A stretch of DNA of 64,000 nt, taken from contig CP058647.1 in the NCBI GenBank assembly GCA_014323545.1, positions 750,001-814,000 on the forward strand. The letters are read 5' to 3'. Below are positions 44,831 through 54,467 of this stretch, one piece after another. This DNA is from Hyphobacterium sp. CCMP332 (GTDB taxonomy: Bacteria; Bacteroidota; Bacteroidia; Cytophagales; CCMP332). How positions within the stretch are numbered: position 1 is the first letter of the stretch; every line of letters starts with the position of its first letter. Below the pieces are notes generated by a model. That model did no database searches and was not told the origin of the DNA. It worked only from the letters and a program-made list of their open reading frames with translations. Position numbers and translations under genes: made by a program.

Positions 44831-46330
44831 ATGAAGATACTTTCAGCCCTTCAAATTCAAAAACTAGATCAATTTACTATTGAAAATGAACCAATAGCAT
44901 CTATTGATTTAATGGAAAGGGCCTCCTCAACATTTGCCGATTGGTACAAACAAAATTTTGACCAGGAGCAAATTGTAAGGATACTATGTGGCCCCGGAAA
45001 TAACGGTGGAGATGGACTTGCTATTGCAAGATTATTATCTCAAAAAGGATATAAAATTGAAGTTGACCTTGTTAATCCTAAGAACAAATTCTCTCAAGAC
45101 GCGGAAGTAAATCTCAAAAGATTGCCTGATAAAATTCCTGTTAGACATATCCGGGAAGTAAAGGACATTCCATTGAATTATTCTTCGGAAATAATAATTG
45201 ACGCACTTTTTGGATCGGGTTTGGATAGACCCCTGCAAGGAATTTATGCTGATATTGTTAGGGTGGTAAATAAATGGGATGCTGATATTATTAGTATAGA
45301 TATTCCTTCTGGTCTTTATTGTGATAAAATAAATAGCGATGAAAATAAAATTAAGGCCAAATACACCCTAAGTTTTCAATTGCCAAAACTGTCTTTTTTT
45401 CTAAAAGAAAACGAAGATTGCATCGGTGAATGGACTATCCTGGATATAGGCTTGTCCAAAGAAGGCCTTGACAAATTAAAAACAGACATTTATTATTCCA
45501 CTCATTCCGATATAAAAGCAATTGTAAATAAGAGGAGGAAGAAATTTGATCATAAAGGTAATTTTGGCCATACTCTGATAATCGCCGGGTCAAAAGGAAA
45601 AATGGGTGCTGCAGTTTTAGCCTCAAAGTCCGCATTGCGAACGGGTTGTGGTTTGCTCACCGCATATATTCCTGAAGTCGGTTATAATATTTTTCAAAGT
45701 GCTTTACCTGAGGCAATGTGTATAACAGACATCGGAGAAAGTTTTTTGATCGATATTCCAGATTTACAGCCCTTTAATTCGATTGCAATCGGACCTGGAA
45801 TAGGTCGAAATGAAGAAACATTGACCTGTCTGGAAACATTGTTTGAAAGATATTCAAAGCCCTTGGTGCTGGATGCGGATGCACTCAATCTGCTCGCTAA
45901 AAATGAACATCTCCTTAAGGCGATTCCGGAGAATTCAATTCTAACGCCACATCCCGGAGAATTTCGTCGATTAGCGGGAGCCTGGGAAGACGAAATAGAA
46001 AAATTAACATTGCAGAAAGTGTTTTCAAAAACCTATAAGTGCATAATTGTTTTAAAAGGAGCTTATACAACAATTTCTGATGCCAATGGGAATATTTATA
46101 TAAACAGTACCGGCAATCCCGGAATGGCAACAGCAGGTTCCGGAGACGTATTAACAGGCATGATTGCAGCACAATTATCGAAAGGCATGGACGCTTTGAA
46201 TGCAACTAAATCAGCAGTTTATCTTCATGGCCTTTCAGGTGATCTGGCCCTTTTAAAAATTCATGAAGAAAGTATGATTGCAGGTGATATTATAGATCAC
46301 ATCTCGATGGCTTATCAAAGACTCGACTAA
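44831..46330 (+). CDS. nnr: Bifunctional NAD(P)H-hydrate repair enzyme (epimerase plus dehydratase)
   Basis: A 499-residue fusion that restores damaged NAD(P)HX. The N-terminal epimerase domain has GPGNNGGDGLAIARLL at about 54-69; the C-terminal ADP-dependent dehydratase domain has SIAIGPGIGRNEET, LVLDADALNLLAKN, LTPHPGEFRRLAG and GNPGMATAGSGDVLTGMIAA. Both halves look complete. ATG at 44831 gives the normal N-terminus (MKILSALQIQKLDQFT); GTG at 44819 would add four residues. It overlaps the convergent unknown gene by four bases at its stop. Confidence 0.94.
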   Translation: MKILSALQIQKLDQFTIENEPIASIDLMERASSTFADWYKQNFDQEQIVRILCGPGNNGGDGLAIARLLSQKGYKIEVDLVNPKNKFSQDAEVNLKRLPDKIPVRHIREVKDIPLNYSSEIIIDALFGSGLDRPLQGIYADIVRVVNKWDADIISIDIPSGLYCDKINSDENKIKAKYTLSFQLPKLSFFLKENEDCIGEWTILDIGLSKEGLDKLKTDIYYSTHSDIKAIVNKRRKKFDHKGNFGHTLIIAGSKGKMGAAVLASKSALRTGCGLLTAYIPEVGYNIFQSALPEAMCITDIGESFLIDIPDLQPFNSIAIGPGIGRNEETLTCLETLFERYSKPLVLDADALNLLAKNEHLLKAIPENSILTPHPGEFRRLAGAWEDEIEKLTLQKVFSKTYKCIIVLKGAYTTISDANGNIYINSTGNPGMATAGSGDVLTGMIAAQLSKGMDALNATKSAVYLHGLSGDLALLKIHEESMIAGDIIDHISMAYQRLD

Positions 46331-47019
46331 AATCTTCCGAATTTTAGCATCATATTGTAATTAATGCCATTGAAAGCCTTCTTACTAGTATTCTCAAGTT
46401 CAAAATTATCTGCGGATCTATAAGATATTCCCAATCCCAATCTGGTATGGCGGGTTAGGTTGAATTCAACATTTACACCGGGTTCTACAACAAAAAATAC
46501 GGCGTCATCCAATAAATCCTTCTCTCCTTCCTGCAATTCTTCGTTCCAATCCCTGAGGTACCCTACCCACCCGGCTCCAAGTAAAATTGGGAATGTGATA
46601 TGCACAGGTTGATTAGACATAATTATTGGCTCGATTATCAATCCACCATAACCAATAATCGGCCGCATGCTTCCTCCTTCCGGTAAATATTTCAATTCAA
46701 TATCATCGACTTCTACTGAAGGGAGCATGGAATTAAATTCCAGACCAATGGCCAGGGTACGATTAATAACGCCTGCCATTTTTGCTCCGAGAAACAAGAC
46801 GTCTTCTCCAAAGTAATTATGCCCTTTAAAATTTATTGCTAAATAAGCTCCCGAATGATAATCACCATTGAAGATTGTCTTCATCTCCTTTTGATCGGAA
46901 CGATAAACCCTTCGCTCGATTCGATGCAATAAAGTATCTTCACTGTATTCATTTATTACTTGTGAAAAGGAAAAAAATGGGGCCAGCAAAGAAATTGCCA
47001 ATAGAATTTTGTTCAACAT
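46327..47019 (-). CDS. Exported protein, possible outer-membrane beta-barrel
   Basis: A 230-residue protein with a signal peptide (MLNKILLAISLLAPFFSFSQ). Alternating hydrophobic strands (AYLAINFKGHNYFGEDVLFLGAK, GYGGLIIEPIIMSNQPVHITFP, NVEFNLTRHTRLGLGISYRSA) and a final Phe (MMLKFGRF) suggest an outer-membrane barrel. I do not recognise a family. It converges with nnr, and an AT-rich gap follows. Confidence 0.65.
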   Translation of the reverse strand: MLNKILLAISLLAPFFSFSQVINEYSEDTLLHRIERRVYRSDQKEMKTIFNGDYHSGAYLAINFKGHNYFGEDVLFLGAKMAGVINRTLAIGLEFNSMLPSVEVDDIELKYLPEGGSMRPIIGYGGLIIEPIIMSNQPVHITFPILLGAGWVGYLRDWNEELQEGEKDLLDDAVFFVVEPGVNVEFNLTRHTRLGLGISYRSADNFELENTSKKAFNGINYNMMLKFGRF

Positions 47020-47074
47020 GGTCTTTTTTTTTATAAAGACAAGAACAAAATAAAAGGGTTGCCAATAAATTTAA

Positions 47075-47248
47075 TTAATCATTCATCACGATTTTTTGAA
47101 TCGAATCAACATCCAGAATTGTAACTAATTTGGCATTCTTAATTCTCCAATTTTCCTGTGGTTGATGTAGGACATGAACAAATTTTGGCGCTTCAGCATT
47201 TTGTGGTTTTCTTCCTCTTTTTTTAGGGATCTTAATTTCCTCTACCAT
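47075..47248 (-). CDS. Small protein with an AT-hook-like motif
   Basis: A 57-residue protein starting at ATG 47248 (MVEEIKIPKKRGRKPQNAEA); a TTG at 47269 would add seven residues. KKRGRKP is a near-perfect AT-hook core (GRKP/RGRP-type), which binds the minor groove of AT-rich DNA. The remainder (VHVLHQPQENWRIKNAKLVT, ILDVDSIQKIVMND) is short with no signal peptide. It is too short for a family call, and it is stand-alone. Confidence 0.6.
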   Translation of the reverse strand: MVEEIKIPKKRGRKPQNAEAPKFVHVLHQPQENWRIKNAKLVTILDVDSIQKIVMND

Positions 47249-47397
47249 GTTTAACGATTTAGTGGTCAATTATACGTAATAGTGATGCTCACAAAAAGTA
47301 TAATATTTTAAATTAAATAGATTTTTATTCAAGTGGTAAAAAAAAGTTCAAAATTGTAATTGTTTTGAACTTATAAATAGAATAATACAATCGTGTC

Positions 47398-48054
47398 ATG
47401 GAATATTCAAAGAAACCTTTAAATACCGTAAAAAGAATTCCCAAAAGAGGTAATTATAATAAAGATGAAATTTTTGATATTCTGGATAGCAATTTCATCG
47501 GGTATATGGGATATGTATACAAGGGTTACTCCATCACTATACCAATGGCCTATGGAAGAAACGGGAATGAAATTTACATTCATGGCTCTAGCAAAAACCG
47601 AATGATCAATTCTATTCAGGAATGTGAAAAAGTAAGCATGACCGTTACGGAAATAAAAGCCCTTGTCCTTGCCAAATCCGTATTTCATCACAGCATGAAT
47701 TATCGATCGGCCGTAATATTTGGGAAAGCATCTCTTGTAGAGTCAGAAAATGAGAAAATTGATGTATTGAAAATTATTACTGAAAACATTTTAAAAGGAC
47801 GATGGAAAGAGGCAAGATTGCCTAATAAAAAGGAATTAAAAGCTACAGCAGTATTAAAAATTCAAATTGAGTCCGCCTCTGCAAAAATTCGCGAAGGAGA
47901 GCCGATTGATGAAAAGGAAGATTTAAATTCAGGCATTTGGTCGGGATTATTAACTATTAATTCTGACTTTGGAAAGGTAATTAGCGATTCCAATTCGAAT
48001 GGATTAAAAATTCCGGATAGCCTTGAGAAATTTTTATTAAGAAATGAATATTAG
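47398..48054 (+). CDS. Pyridoxamine 5'-phosphate oxidase-like FMN-binding protein
   Basis: A 218-residue split-barrel flavin-binding protein: FIGYMGYVYKGYSITIPMAY, GRNGNEIYIHGSSKNRMINS, and MNYRSAVIFGKASLVE. It fits the PPOX class flavin/nucleotide-binding family related to nitroimidazole resistance proteins (NimA-like). The reaction is not known. It is 29 bases upstream of the FAD/Fe-S oxidoreductase gene and could be in the same transcript. Confidence 0.82.
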   Translation: MEYSKKPLNTVKRIPKRGNYNKDEIFDILDSNFIGYMGYVYKGYSITIPMAYGRNGNEIYIHGSSKNRMINSIQECEKVSMTVTEIKALVLAKSVFHHSMNYRSAVIFGKASLVESENEKIDVLKIITENILKGRWKEARLPNKKELKATAVLKIQIESASAKIREGEPIDEKEDLNSGIWSGLLTINSDFGKVISDSNSNGLKIPDSLEKFLLRNEY

Positions 48055-48083
48055 TTAGTTTTAATTTTCATAGCAAGAATTGA

Positions 48084-51008
48084 ATGTTTAAGACAAAGCT
48101 GATTGCCGATTTTGAAGGGGAGATAGTAACTGATGAAGTCAGTAGAAAAATATATGCTACGGATGCTTCAGCATACAGGGAAATTCCACATGCCGTTGCA
48201 TTTCCAAAAAATAAAAATGACTTAAAAAAATTAATTCTATACGCAGCTAAAAACAAAACATCCTTGATTCCACGAACCGCCGGAACCTCCTTAGCGGGCC
48301 AGGTAGTGGGATCGGGAATTATCGTCGATGTATCAAAGTATTTTACTAAAATTATACAGCTTGATAAGTCCGGAAAGCGCGTTCATCTTGAGCCCGGAGT
48401 AATTAGAGATGAATTAAATCAATATTTGGCCCCACATAATCTATATTTTGGTCCTGAAACTTCTACTGCCAATCGAGCCATGATCGGTGGAATGGTTGGT
48501 AATAATTCATGCGGTTCTAATTCTGTAGTTTATGGCAGTACAAGAGAACACCTCATTTCGCTCAAGGGATTTTTAAGCAACGGCCAGGAAGTTGAATTTA
48601 AGGCACTAGATAAAGAAGCCTTTGAAGAAAAATGTAAGCTGCCATCGGATAATTTGGAGGGAAATATATACAGAAATATTAAAGACTTACTTGGCAATGG
48701 ACAAAACAGGAAATCCATAAGCGATGCCTACCCGAAACCAAGCATTCCAAGGAGAAACACGGGCTATGCTTTGGATTTATTAATGGACTCAGAAGTTTTT
48801 CAAAATGGAACAAATCAATTCAATTTCTGTAAGCTTCTGGCTGGTTCAGAAGGAACGCTTTTCTTTATAACTGAAATTTGTCTTCAACTGGTTGATAAAC
48901 CTTCTAGCAATAAAGTTTTGCTTTGTGCACATTTTAATTCTATCAAAGATTCATTAAAAGCGAATTTATATGCCTTAAAATATAAACCAAGTGCTTCCGA
49001 ATTAATGGACCACTATGTTTTAGATTGTACAAAGGAGAATATTGAACACAAAAAAAACAGGTTTTTTGTTTTAGGCGATCCGCGGGCTATTCTGGTGATT
49101 GAATTCACGGAGTCTGACATTGAAAAAGCACAAGATAAAGCCAATCAACTTATCGAAGATCTTAGAAAAGCAGAATTGGGTTATCATTTTCCTTTGGTAA
49201 CCGGAGTAGATACCACCAAAGTATGGAATCTCAGAAAAGCCGGTTTAGGCTTACTTTCAAATTTACCCGGCGATGCGAAACCCGTGCCGGTTATAGAGGA
49301 TACGGCTGTCGATGTTAATGACCTTCCGGATTATATTGAAGATTTTAATGAAATCCTCAAAAAATATGACCTTTATTGTGTGCATTACGCCCATGCTGGT
49401 TCCGGAGAATTGCATTTGCGTCCAATCATAAATCTTAAGACGAAAAGTGGGCAGGAATTATTCAAAACTATTCTCGATGAAATTTCCACTTTGGTCAAGA
49501 AATACAAAGGTTCTTTAAGTGGTGAACACGGTGATGGCCGATTGAGAGGAGAATTCATCCAGAAAATGATTGGTAAAGAGAATTATCAATTATTGAGAAT
49601 AGTTAAAAATACCTGGGATCCCCAGAATATTTTTAATCCCGGTAAAATTGTCGATACCCCATCCATGAACAGTTCATTGAGATATCAGACAGATCAGGAA
49701 ACACCTGACATCCTAACATATTTTGATTTCTCAAAGAATCAAGGAATTCTAAGGGCAGCAGAGATGTGCAATGGATCGGGAGATTGCAGGAAAACACATT
49801 TGAGCGGCGGAACCATGTGCCCGAGTTACATGGCGACTAAGAATGAAAAAGATACAACCAGGGCGAGAGCGAATATCTTAAGAGAATATCTTAGCAACTC
49901 GAAAAAAGATAATCGTTTTGATCACAATGAAATTAGGGATGTACTTGATCTTTGTTTATCCTGCAAAGGATGTAAATCTGAATGTCCAAGCAATGTCGAT
50001 ATGGCTAAAATGAAGGCAGAATTCCTTCAAAATTATTATGACAGTAATGGAGCAGGATTTAGAGCCAAACTTTTCGCTTCATACGATAAAAGCAATGAAC
50101 TGGCTTCTGTTTTTCCGGGCCTCTATAATTTCATAACTCAAACAAAACCTTTTAGCAGTATCTTCAAATCAATCGCAGGTATTGCCCCTCAAAGGAGCAT
50201 TCCAAAACTGCATACTATTAAATTGAAATCCTGGTTTGAGAAAAATAAAACAAGTATTAATCCATTAAAACCCAGAAAGAGAGTTTGGCTTTTTGCAGAT
50301 GAGTTTAGCAATTACAACGATGTTGGTATTGGAATAAAATCGATATTACTCTTAACAAAGCTTGGATATGAAGTCATCATACCCGATCATAATGAAAGTG
50401 GCAGAAGTTCCATTTCAAAAGGTTTTTTAAAAAATGCTAAATCAATTGCTGAATACAATGTGAATGCCCTTGCTGATATCGTTAGCGAAGAAAATCCGCT
50501 TTTGGGTATAGAACCTTCTGCTATTTTCACTTTCAAAGACGAATATCCCGACTTGGTTGATGAAAGCATTCAGGAAAAAGCCAAAAAATTGGCTGAGAAC
50601 TGTTTTATGATTGAAGAATTTCTTGCAAAGGAAATGGAATTGGGAAATTTGGATTTGACGCTGTTTACAAAGGAAAAGAAAAAGATACTATTACATGGCC
50701 ATTGCCATCAAAAGGCCATATCTTCTACAATTCCGAGTAAAACCATACTTGAAATACCCGATAATTATATGGTAGAAATTATACCCTCGGGTTGTTGTGG
50801 AATGGCCGGATCTTTTGGTTATGAAAAAGAGCATTATCATTTATCCCAAAAGATTGCTGAACTTGTATTATACCCTGCAATTCAAAAATCATCTGAAAAC
50901 ACCTTAATTGCAGCACCAGGGACAAGTTGTAGGCATCAAATAATAGATGGGACTAAGCGAAAAGCCTTTCACCCGGTTGAGATTTTATTCAATGCAATTG
51001 AACCTTAA
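48084..51008 (+). CDS. FAD- and Fe-S-dependent oxidoreductase fusion (GlcD/GlcF or D-lactate dehydrogenase type)
   Basis: A 974-residue protein that joins a FAD-linked oxidase (residues about 1-530: TSLIPRTAGTSLAGQVVGSG, GGMVGNNSCGSNSVVYGSTR, GEHGDGRLRGEFI) to a GlcF-like Fe-S region. Cysteine blocks are CNGSGDCRKTHLSGGTMCPS near 562-581 and CLSCKGCKSECPSNVDM near 623-639, and the C-terminal CCG-type domain has GHCHQKAI near 872 and SGCCGMAGSFG near 902. Family members oxidise D-2-hydroxy acids such as D-lactate or glycolate and pass electrons to the membrane quinone pool. The substrate cannot be read here. The second 4Fe-4S site is well formed. Confidence 0.9.
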   Translation: MFKTKLIADFEGEIVTDEVSRKIYATDASAYREIPHAVAFPKNKNDLKKLILYAAKNKTSLIPRTAGTSLAGQVVGSGIIVDVSKYFTKIIQLDKSGKRVHLEPGVIRDELNQYLAPHNLYFGPETSTANRAMIGGMVGNNSCGSNSVVYGSTREHLISLKGFLSNGQEVEFKALDKEAFEEKCKLPSDNLEGNIYRNIKDLLGNGQNRKSISDAYPKPSIPRRNTGYALDLLMDSEVFQNGTNQFNFCKLLAGSEGTLFFITEICLQLVDKPSSNKVLLCAHFNSIKDSLKANLYALKYKPSASELMDHYVLDCTKENIEHKKNRFFVLGDPRAILVIEFTESDIEKAQDKANQLIEDLRKAELGYHFPLVTGVDTTKVWNLRKAGLGLLSNLPGDAKPVPVIEDTAVDVNDLPDYIEDFNEILKKYDLYCVHYAHAGSGELHLRPIINLKTKSGQELFKTILDEISTLVKKYKGSLSGEHGDGRLRGEFIQKMIGKENYQLLRIVKNTWDPQNIFNPGKIVDTPSMNSSLRYQTDQETPDILTYFDFSKNQGILRAAEMCNGSGDCRKTHLSGGTMCPSYMATKNEKDTTRARANILREYLSNSKKDNRFDHNEIRDVLDLCLSCKGCKSECPSNVDMAKMKAEFLQNYYDSNGAGFRAKLFASYDKSNELASVFPGLYNFITQTKPFSSIFKSIAGIAPQRSIPKLHTIKLKSWFEKNKTSINPLKPRKRVWLFADEFSNYNDVGIGIKSILLLTKLGYEVIIPDHNESGRSSISKGFLKNAKSIAEYNVNALADIVSEENPLLGIEPSAIFTFKDEYPDLVDESIQEKAKKLAENCFMIEEFLAKEMELGNLDLTLFTKEKKKILLHGHCHQKAISSTIPSKTILEIPDNYMVEIIPSGCCGMAGSFGYEKEHYHLSQKIAELVLYPAIQKSSENTLIAAPGTSCRHQIIDGTKRKAFHPVEILFNAIEP

Positions 51009-51130
51009 GAATTTCCACATTGACCGATAATAATCGGCCATTGGCCGAAATTCTATTTTTTATTTTCATCGAAGAAAATAAATTAGCTTCTGATTGGAGG
51101 TCAAATTAAACTCATTCTAAAATTAAAAAT

Positions 51131-51877
51131 ATGGATCAATTACCAACTCGAAGAATTGCACTCGGTATAATACTAGTTATAGCCGGAGTCCTTTTATTGT
51201 TTAAAAATTTTGGCATGTTGCCCTACTACTTTTCAGATGCCATCTTTAACTGGCCCATGCTGATAATGGTTATAGGTGCAATTGCATTGATAAATCGCAC
51301 AAATAAAACACCTGGTCTTATTATATTCTTTATTGGTGCGTACTTCTGGATAGACCGTTATTTAAATCTGGATTTAAGGTGGACGCAGGCATTCTGGCCA
51401 GTTGTTATCATAACTATTGGTATATACATCCTGGTAAAGCATGGAAGAAAAAACAATTGGCACCAAAATTTTCAGGAAGGTGCAGAAAAAAAAAATGACC
51501 GGACCGAAGGACCAGAAATAACACCGGGAGGTTCTGATACTTTTGACGAAATTGCCATCTTTGGAGGTGGTGACCGCAGCGTGAGTTCAATGTCTTTTAA
51601 AGGGGGAAAAGCAACCTGTATATTTGGTGGTTCAGATATCAATTTTAAAAATGCAAAATTGATAAATAATCAACCTGCAGTAATTGATTTGCTCTGTGTT
51701 TTTGGAGGCGTCTCCTTAAAAGTACCAAATGACTGGACAGTGCACTCCGAAGTAACCCCACTTTTGGGTGGATTTGGTGATGACCGGGATTTGTCAAACA
51801 TTCACCCGGATCCAAGCAAAGTCTTGATAGTTAAAGGTTTGGTGATATTCGGAGGTGGCGATATAAAATCTACCTAA
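51131..51877 (+). CDS. LiaF-like membrane protein
   Basis: A 248-residue protein with four N-terminal membrane helices (RIALGIILVIAGVLLLFKNF, FNWPMLIMVIGAIALI, GLIIFFIGAYFWI, AFWPVVIITIGIYILV) and a C-terminal soluble beta-domain from about 130 (FDEIAIFGGGDRSVSSMSFK, ATCIFGGSDINFKNA, VSLKVPNDWTVHSEVTPLLG, LVIFGGGDIKS). This is the DUF5668/LiaF arrangement known from Firmicutes cell-envelope stress regulation, where LiaF works with a sensor kinase and regulator. Seven bases after its stop the histidine kinase gene starts, so the two are cotranscribed. A repeated IFGGG motif is notable. Confidence 0.82.
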   Translation: MDQLPTRRIALGIILVIAGVLLLFKNFGMLPYYFSDAIFNWPMLIMVIGAIALINRTNKTPGLIIFFIGAYFWIDRYLNLDLRWTQAFWPVVIITIGIYILVKHGRKNNWHQNFQEGAEKKNDRTEGPEITPGGSDTFDEIAIFGGGDRSVSSMSFKGGKATCIFGGSDINFKNAKLINNQPAVIDLLCVFGGVSLKVPNDWTVHSEVTPLLGGFGDDRDLSNIHPDPSKVLIVKGLVIFGGGDIKST

Positions 51878-51884
51878 AGAAAGG

Positions 51885-52979
51885 GTGCAAAATCCATTTA
51901 TATCAAATAATAAGAACTTATTTTATTATATCCTTTTATGGGCTGTTATAGCGACAGTCCATATTTTATATATTCTTCGAAATTATGATTTCGGCTTGTC
52001 TATTTCCATTTCTGATGGGCTATTTTTTAATTTCAGTTTTGCGTTATTTGGCCTTGGACTTTGGTATTTAATTAAATATTCAGTTTGGGATGAAAGAGAT
52101 AACATACAGGTTATTGTCAATTTGTTTCTCGGAGCACTGGTAATAATTTCACTTTGGATTGGATTCAATGAATTAATTCTCCGATTGATATTCAGCCAGT
52201 CAAATGATTATCATAGTTTCCTCAAATCATTTCGGTTTTGGCGAATCTCGCTGGCCGTTTTTTATTATATCCTTATCATTCTAATTTATTATGTTATCAT
52301 TTATTATGTCAGATTGCAGGAGAAAAAATCTGCAGAAATTGAGCTTAAGCGAAATATAACCGAAGCCAGATTGAATCTTATCAGAAATCAGGTAAACCCA
52401 CATTTTCTATTTAATAGCCTCAATTCCATTTCATCTTTGACTTTATCAGATGCTGCAAAAGCGAGATCCATGATTGGAAGACTTTCTAATTTTTTGCGAA
52501 ACTCTTTGTCTCATGAGCCAAATTCTATGATTAGTCTGGAGGAAGAACTTCAAAACTGTTCCGAATATTTGGAAATTGAGAGAGTGCGATTTTCGGAAAA
52601 ATTTGTTTTCAAATTTAATCTGCCACCCGATTTGCACTCAGTTTTAATTCCAAATATGCTGTTACAACCAATTTTTGAAAATGCGATAAAACATGGTGTG
52701 CAGGAAAACACAGGTAATACAGACTTGATTTGTGAGATAAAAAAAATTAATAATGCTGTTCAAATACTTGTCAAAAATACGCTTGAAGAAAAACCGGTCT
52801 CAAGTAAAGCGGGGACATCCTTTGGACAGAAGAATATAAAAGAAAGGCTTTCCCTGATTTATAACGGAAAAGCCAATTGCAGTTTTCGCATTGAAAACAA
52901 TTTATATCTTGCTGAAATAAATCTGCCAATCCATTATCACAAAGACTGGATACGCTCTGAATCTCCATCTTTATCATAG
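51885..52979 (+). CDS. LytS/YehU-type sensor histidine kinase
   Basis: A 364-residue membrane kinase with about four N-terminal transmembrane helices (residues 12-145) and the His_kinase domain: phosphoaccepting His173 in QVNPHFLFNSLN, then EEELQNCSEYLEIERVRFSE, NMLLQPIFENAIKHGV and SFGQKNIKERLSLIYNG. It has no separate periplasmic sensor domain, so it likely senses within the membrane. The start is GTG at 51885, seven bases after the LiaF-like stop; no ATG fits. The last 43 bases overlap the convergent lipoprotein gene. The expected regulator partner is at 53736. Confidence 0.92.
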   Translation: MQNPFISNNKNLFYYILLWAVIATVHILYILRNYDFGLSISISDGLFFNFSFALFGLGLWYLIKYSVWDERDNIQVIVNLFLGALVIISLWIGFNELILRLIFSQSNDYHSFLKSFRFWRISLAVFYYILIILIYYVIIYYVRLQEKKSAEIELKRNITEARLNLIRNQVNPHFLFNSLNSISSLTLSDAAKARSMIGRLSNFLRNSLSHEPNSMISLEEELQNCSEYLEIERVRFSEKFVFKFNLPPDLHSVLIPNMLLQPIFENAIKHGVQENTGNTDLICEIKKINNAVQILVKNTLEEKPVSSKAGTSFGQKNIKERLSLIYNGKANCSFRIENNLYLAEINLPIHYHKDWIRSESPSLS

Positions 52980-53575
52980 AGAATTCTTCCTTCACCATTT
53001 TCAATCCAGATTAAATTTGGGTTGTCATTATTATCCAACATAAAATTGGCAACATGCATATCCCTAATAGTATCGTTAACAATAGAACCTGATATCACAT
53101 AAGCAAAAGTTGCATTCTCAAATTCTTTTTCAGATTCAACTTCGGCAAAAACAGAAAAGGCATCTCCTTTACCAACTATAAATGCGCCCAATCCGGAACC
53201 GGATTCGAATTTATTCACATAATCCAGCTGTACAGATAAGTTGTATTGATTGAATGACGTGAACTGAACTTTGAAATCAGGATATCTATAACCAATAAAA
53301 TCTTCAGGGATATTGGAATTTTTTAAGATAAACTTTGAACCGAGAAAAATTCCATTTAAGGGTGGCGGTGTTCCACCTCTGTTTATGATCATCCCGAGAT
53401 TCTCCATTTCGGCTAAAACGTCTGCAGGAACCAAATCGTTAATATCTTTGGTCAAACCATTATCTTCAACTGTTTTTTGAACGGGTTCAGGTTCCTTGTC
53501 TTTTTTACAAGAAATTGAAATAAATGCAAGGCATAACAATAAACTCAATACACCCGGGTATTTAAAACTATTCAT
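52937..53575 (-). CDS. Lipoprotein of unknown function, antisense within the kinase-regulator group
   Basis: About 212 residues from ATG 53575 (MNSFKYPGVLSLLLCLAFIS), with the lipobox cysteine at 23 in FISISCKKDKEPEP; an ATG further upstream gives 20 more residues that do not fit a signal. It contains NGIFLGSKFILKNSNIPEDF and AFAVFAE-like strands (DAFSVFAEVESEKEF, FAYVISGSIVNDTI, RILYDKDGDSERIQSL). I do not recognise the family. Its 3' end overlaps the histidine kinase gene by 43 bases and its start faces the regulator gene start, so it is enclosed by the two-component genes. Confidence 0.75.
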   Translation of the reverse strand: MNSFKYPGVLSLLLCLAFISISCKKDKEPEPVQKTVEDNGLTKDINDLVPADVLAEMENLGMIINRGGTPPPLNGIFLGSKFILKNSNIPEDFIGYRYPDFKVQFTSFNQYNLSVQLDYVNKFESGSGLGAFIVGKGDAFSVFAEVESEKEFENATFAYVISGSIVNDTIRDMHVANFMLDNNDNPNLIWIENGEGRILYDKDGDSERIQSL

Positions 53576-53735
53576 AATAATATTTTTTATATCCAACATA
53601 TTCGTGAATCTGAGGAAATTCAAATTTAAATTCAATAATTCTTTTTTTAAGTATTTTCATTAATTGTAACGCACCGCTTATACATTCTTATATTTAATTA
53701 TTAAAATTAATCCTTGTCTCAAATAAGAAATAATT

Positions 53736-54467
53736 TTGAAAGTATTGATTATTGATGATGAAAAACCAGCTCGCCAGCTATTGGTTGAATTGCTTAAAAA
53801 TAAGAATGACCTTGAAATTATCGGAGAAGCATCCAACGGATTTGAGGCTTTAAAACAAATTAACTCACTTAATCCCGAATTGATTTTTTTAGATATTCAA
53901 ATGCCGAAAATAAATGGCTTTGAATTACTGGAAATACTTGATCAACCACCTTTGGTAATTTTTACTACCGCTTACTCGGAATACGCTATAAAAGCTTTTG
54001 AAATGAATGCAATAGACTATTTGCTAAAACCAATAGAAGAAAGCAGACTTGAAATGGCCATAAATAAAGTTTTAAATTCAAGAACCGGTCGACCTGATAT
54101 TCAAAAACTGAGTGAGAACCGATTATCAGAGAAGGAAAAACTCGAAAAAATAGTAGTAAAAACAGGCAATCAAATTCATATTTTGCCTATCGATGACATT
54201 GAACGAATTGAAGCCTATGATGATTATGTGAAAATCCATTCAATGGATAAATATTATCTCAAAAAAATGACAATGAAATTTTTGGAAAATAAATTACCTA
54301 ATGATCAATTTATAAGAATACACAGGTCTCATATATTGAACAGTAACCATTTACAAAAATTAGAGGCTATGGGTAAAGAGAGCCATTTAGCCATTCTTAA
54401 AAATGGAGATAAGATTCCGGTGAGTTCTTCCGGCTATCATTTACTCAAAGAAATTTTAGGTTTTTGA
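53736..54467 (+). CDS. LytTR family response regulator
   Basis: A 243-residue regulator with an N-terminal receiver (VLIIDDEKPARQLLVELL, phosphoacceptor Asp53 in LIFLDIQMPKINGFELLE) and a C-terminal LytTR DNA-binding domain (ILPIDDIERIEAYDDYVKIH, FIRIHRSHILNSNHLQKLEA, KIPVSSSGYH). The start must be TTG 53736 because no ATG or GTG precedes the first receiver strand. It is most likely the partner of the LytS-like kinase despite the intervening lipoprotein gene. Its target promoters are not visible. Confidence 0.92.
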   Translation: MKVLIIDDEKPARQLLVELLKNKNDLEIIGEASNGFEALKQINSLNPELIFLDIQMPKINGFELLEILDQPPLVIFTTAYSEYAIKAFEMNAIDYLLKPIEESRLEMAINKVLNSRTGRPDIQKLSENRLSEKEKLEKIVVKTGNQIHILPIDDIERIEAYDDYVKIHSMDKYYLKKMTMKFLENKLPNDQFIRIHRSHILNSNHLQKLEAMGKESHLAILKNGDKIPVSSSGYHLLKEILGF

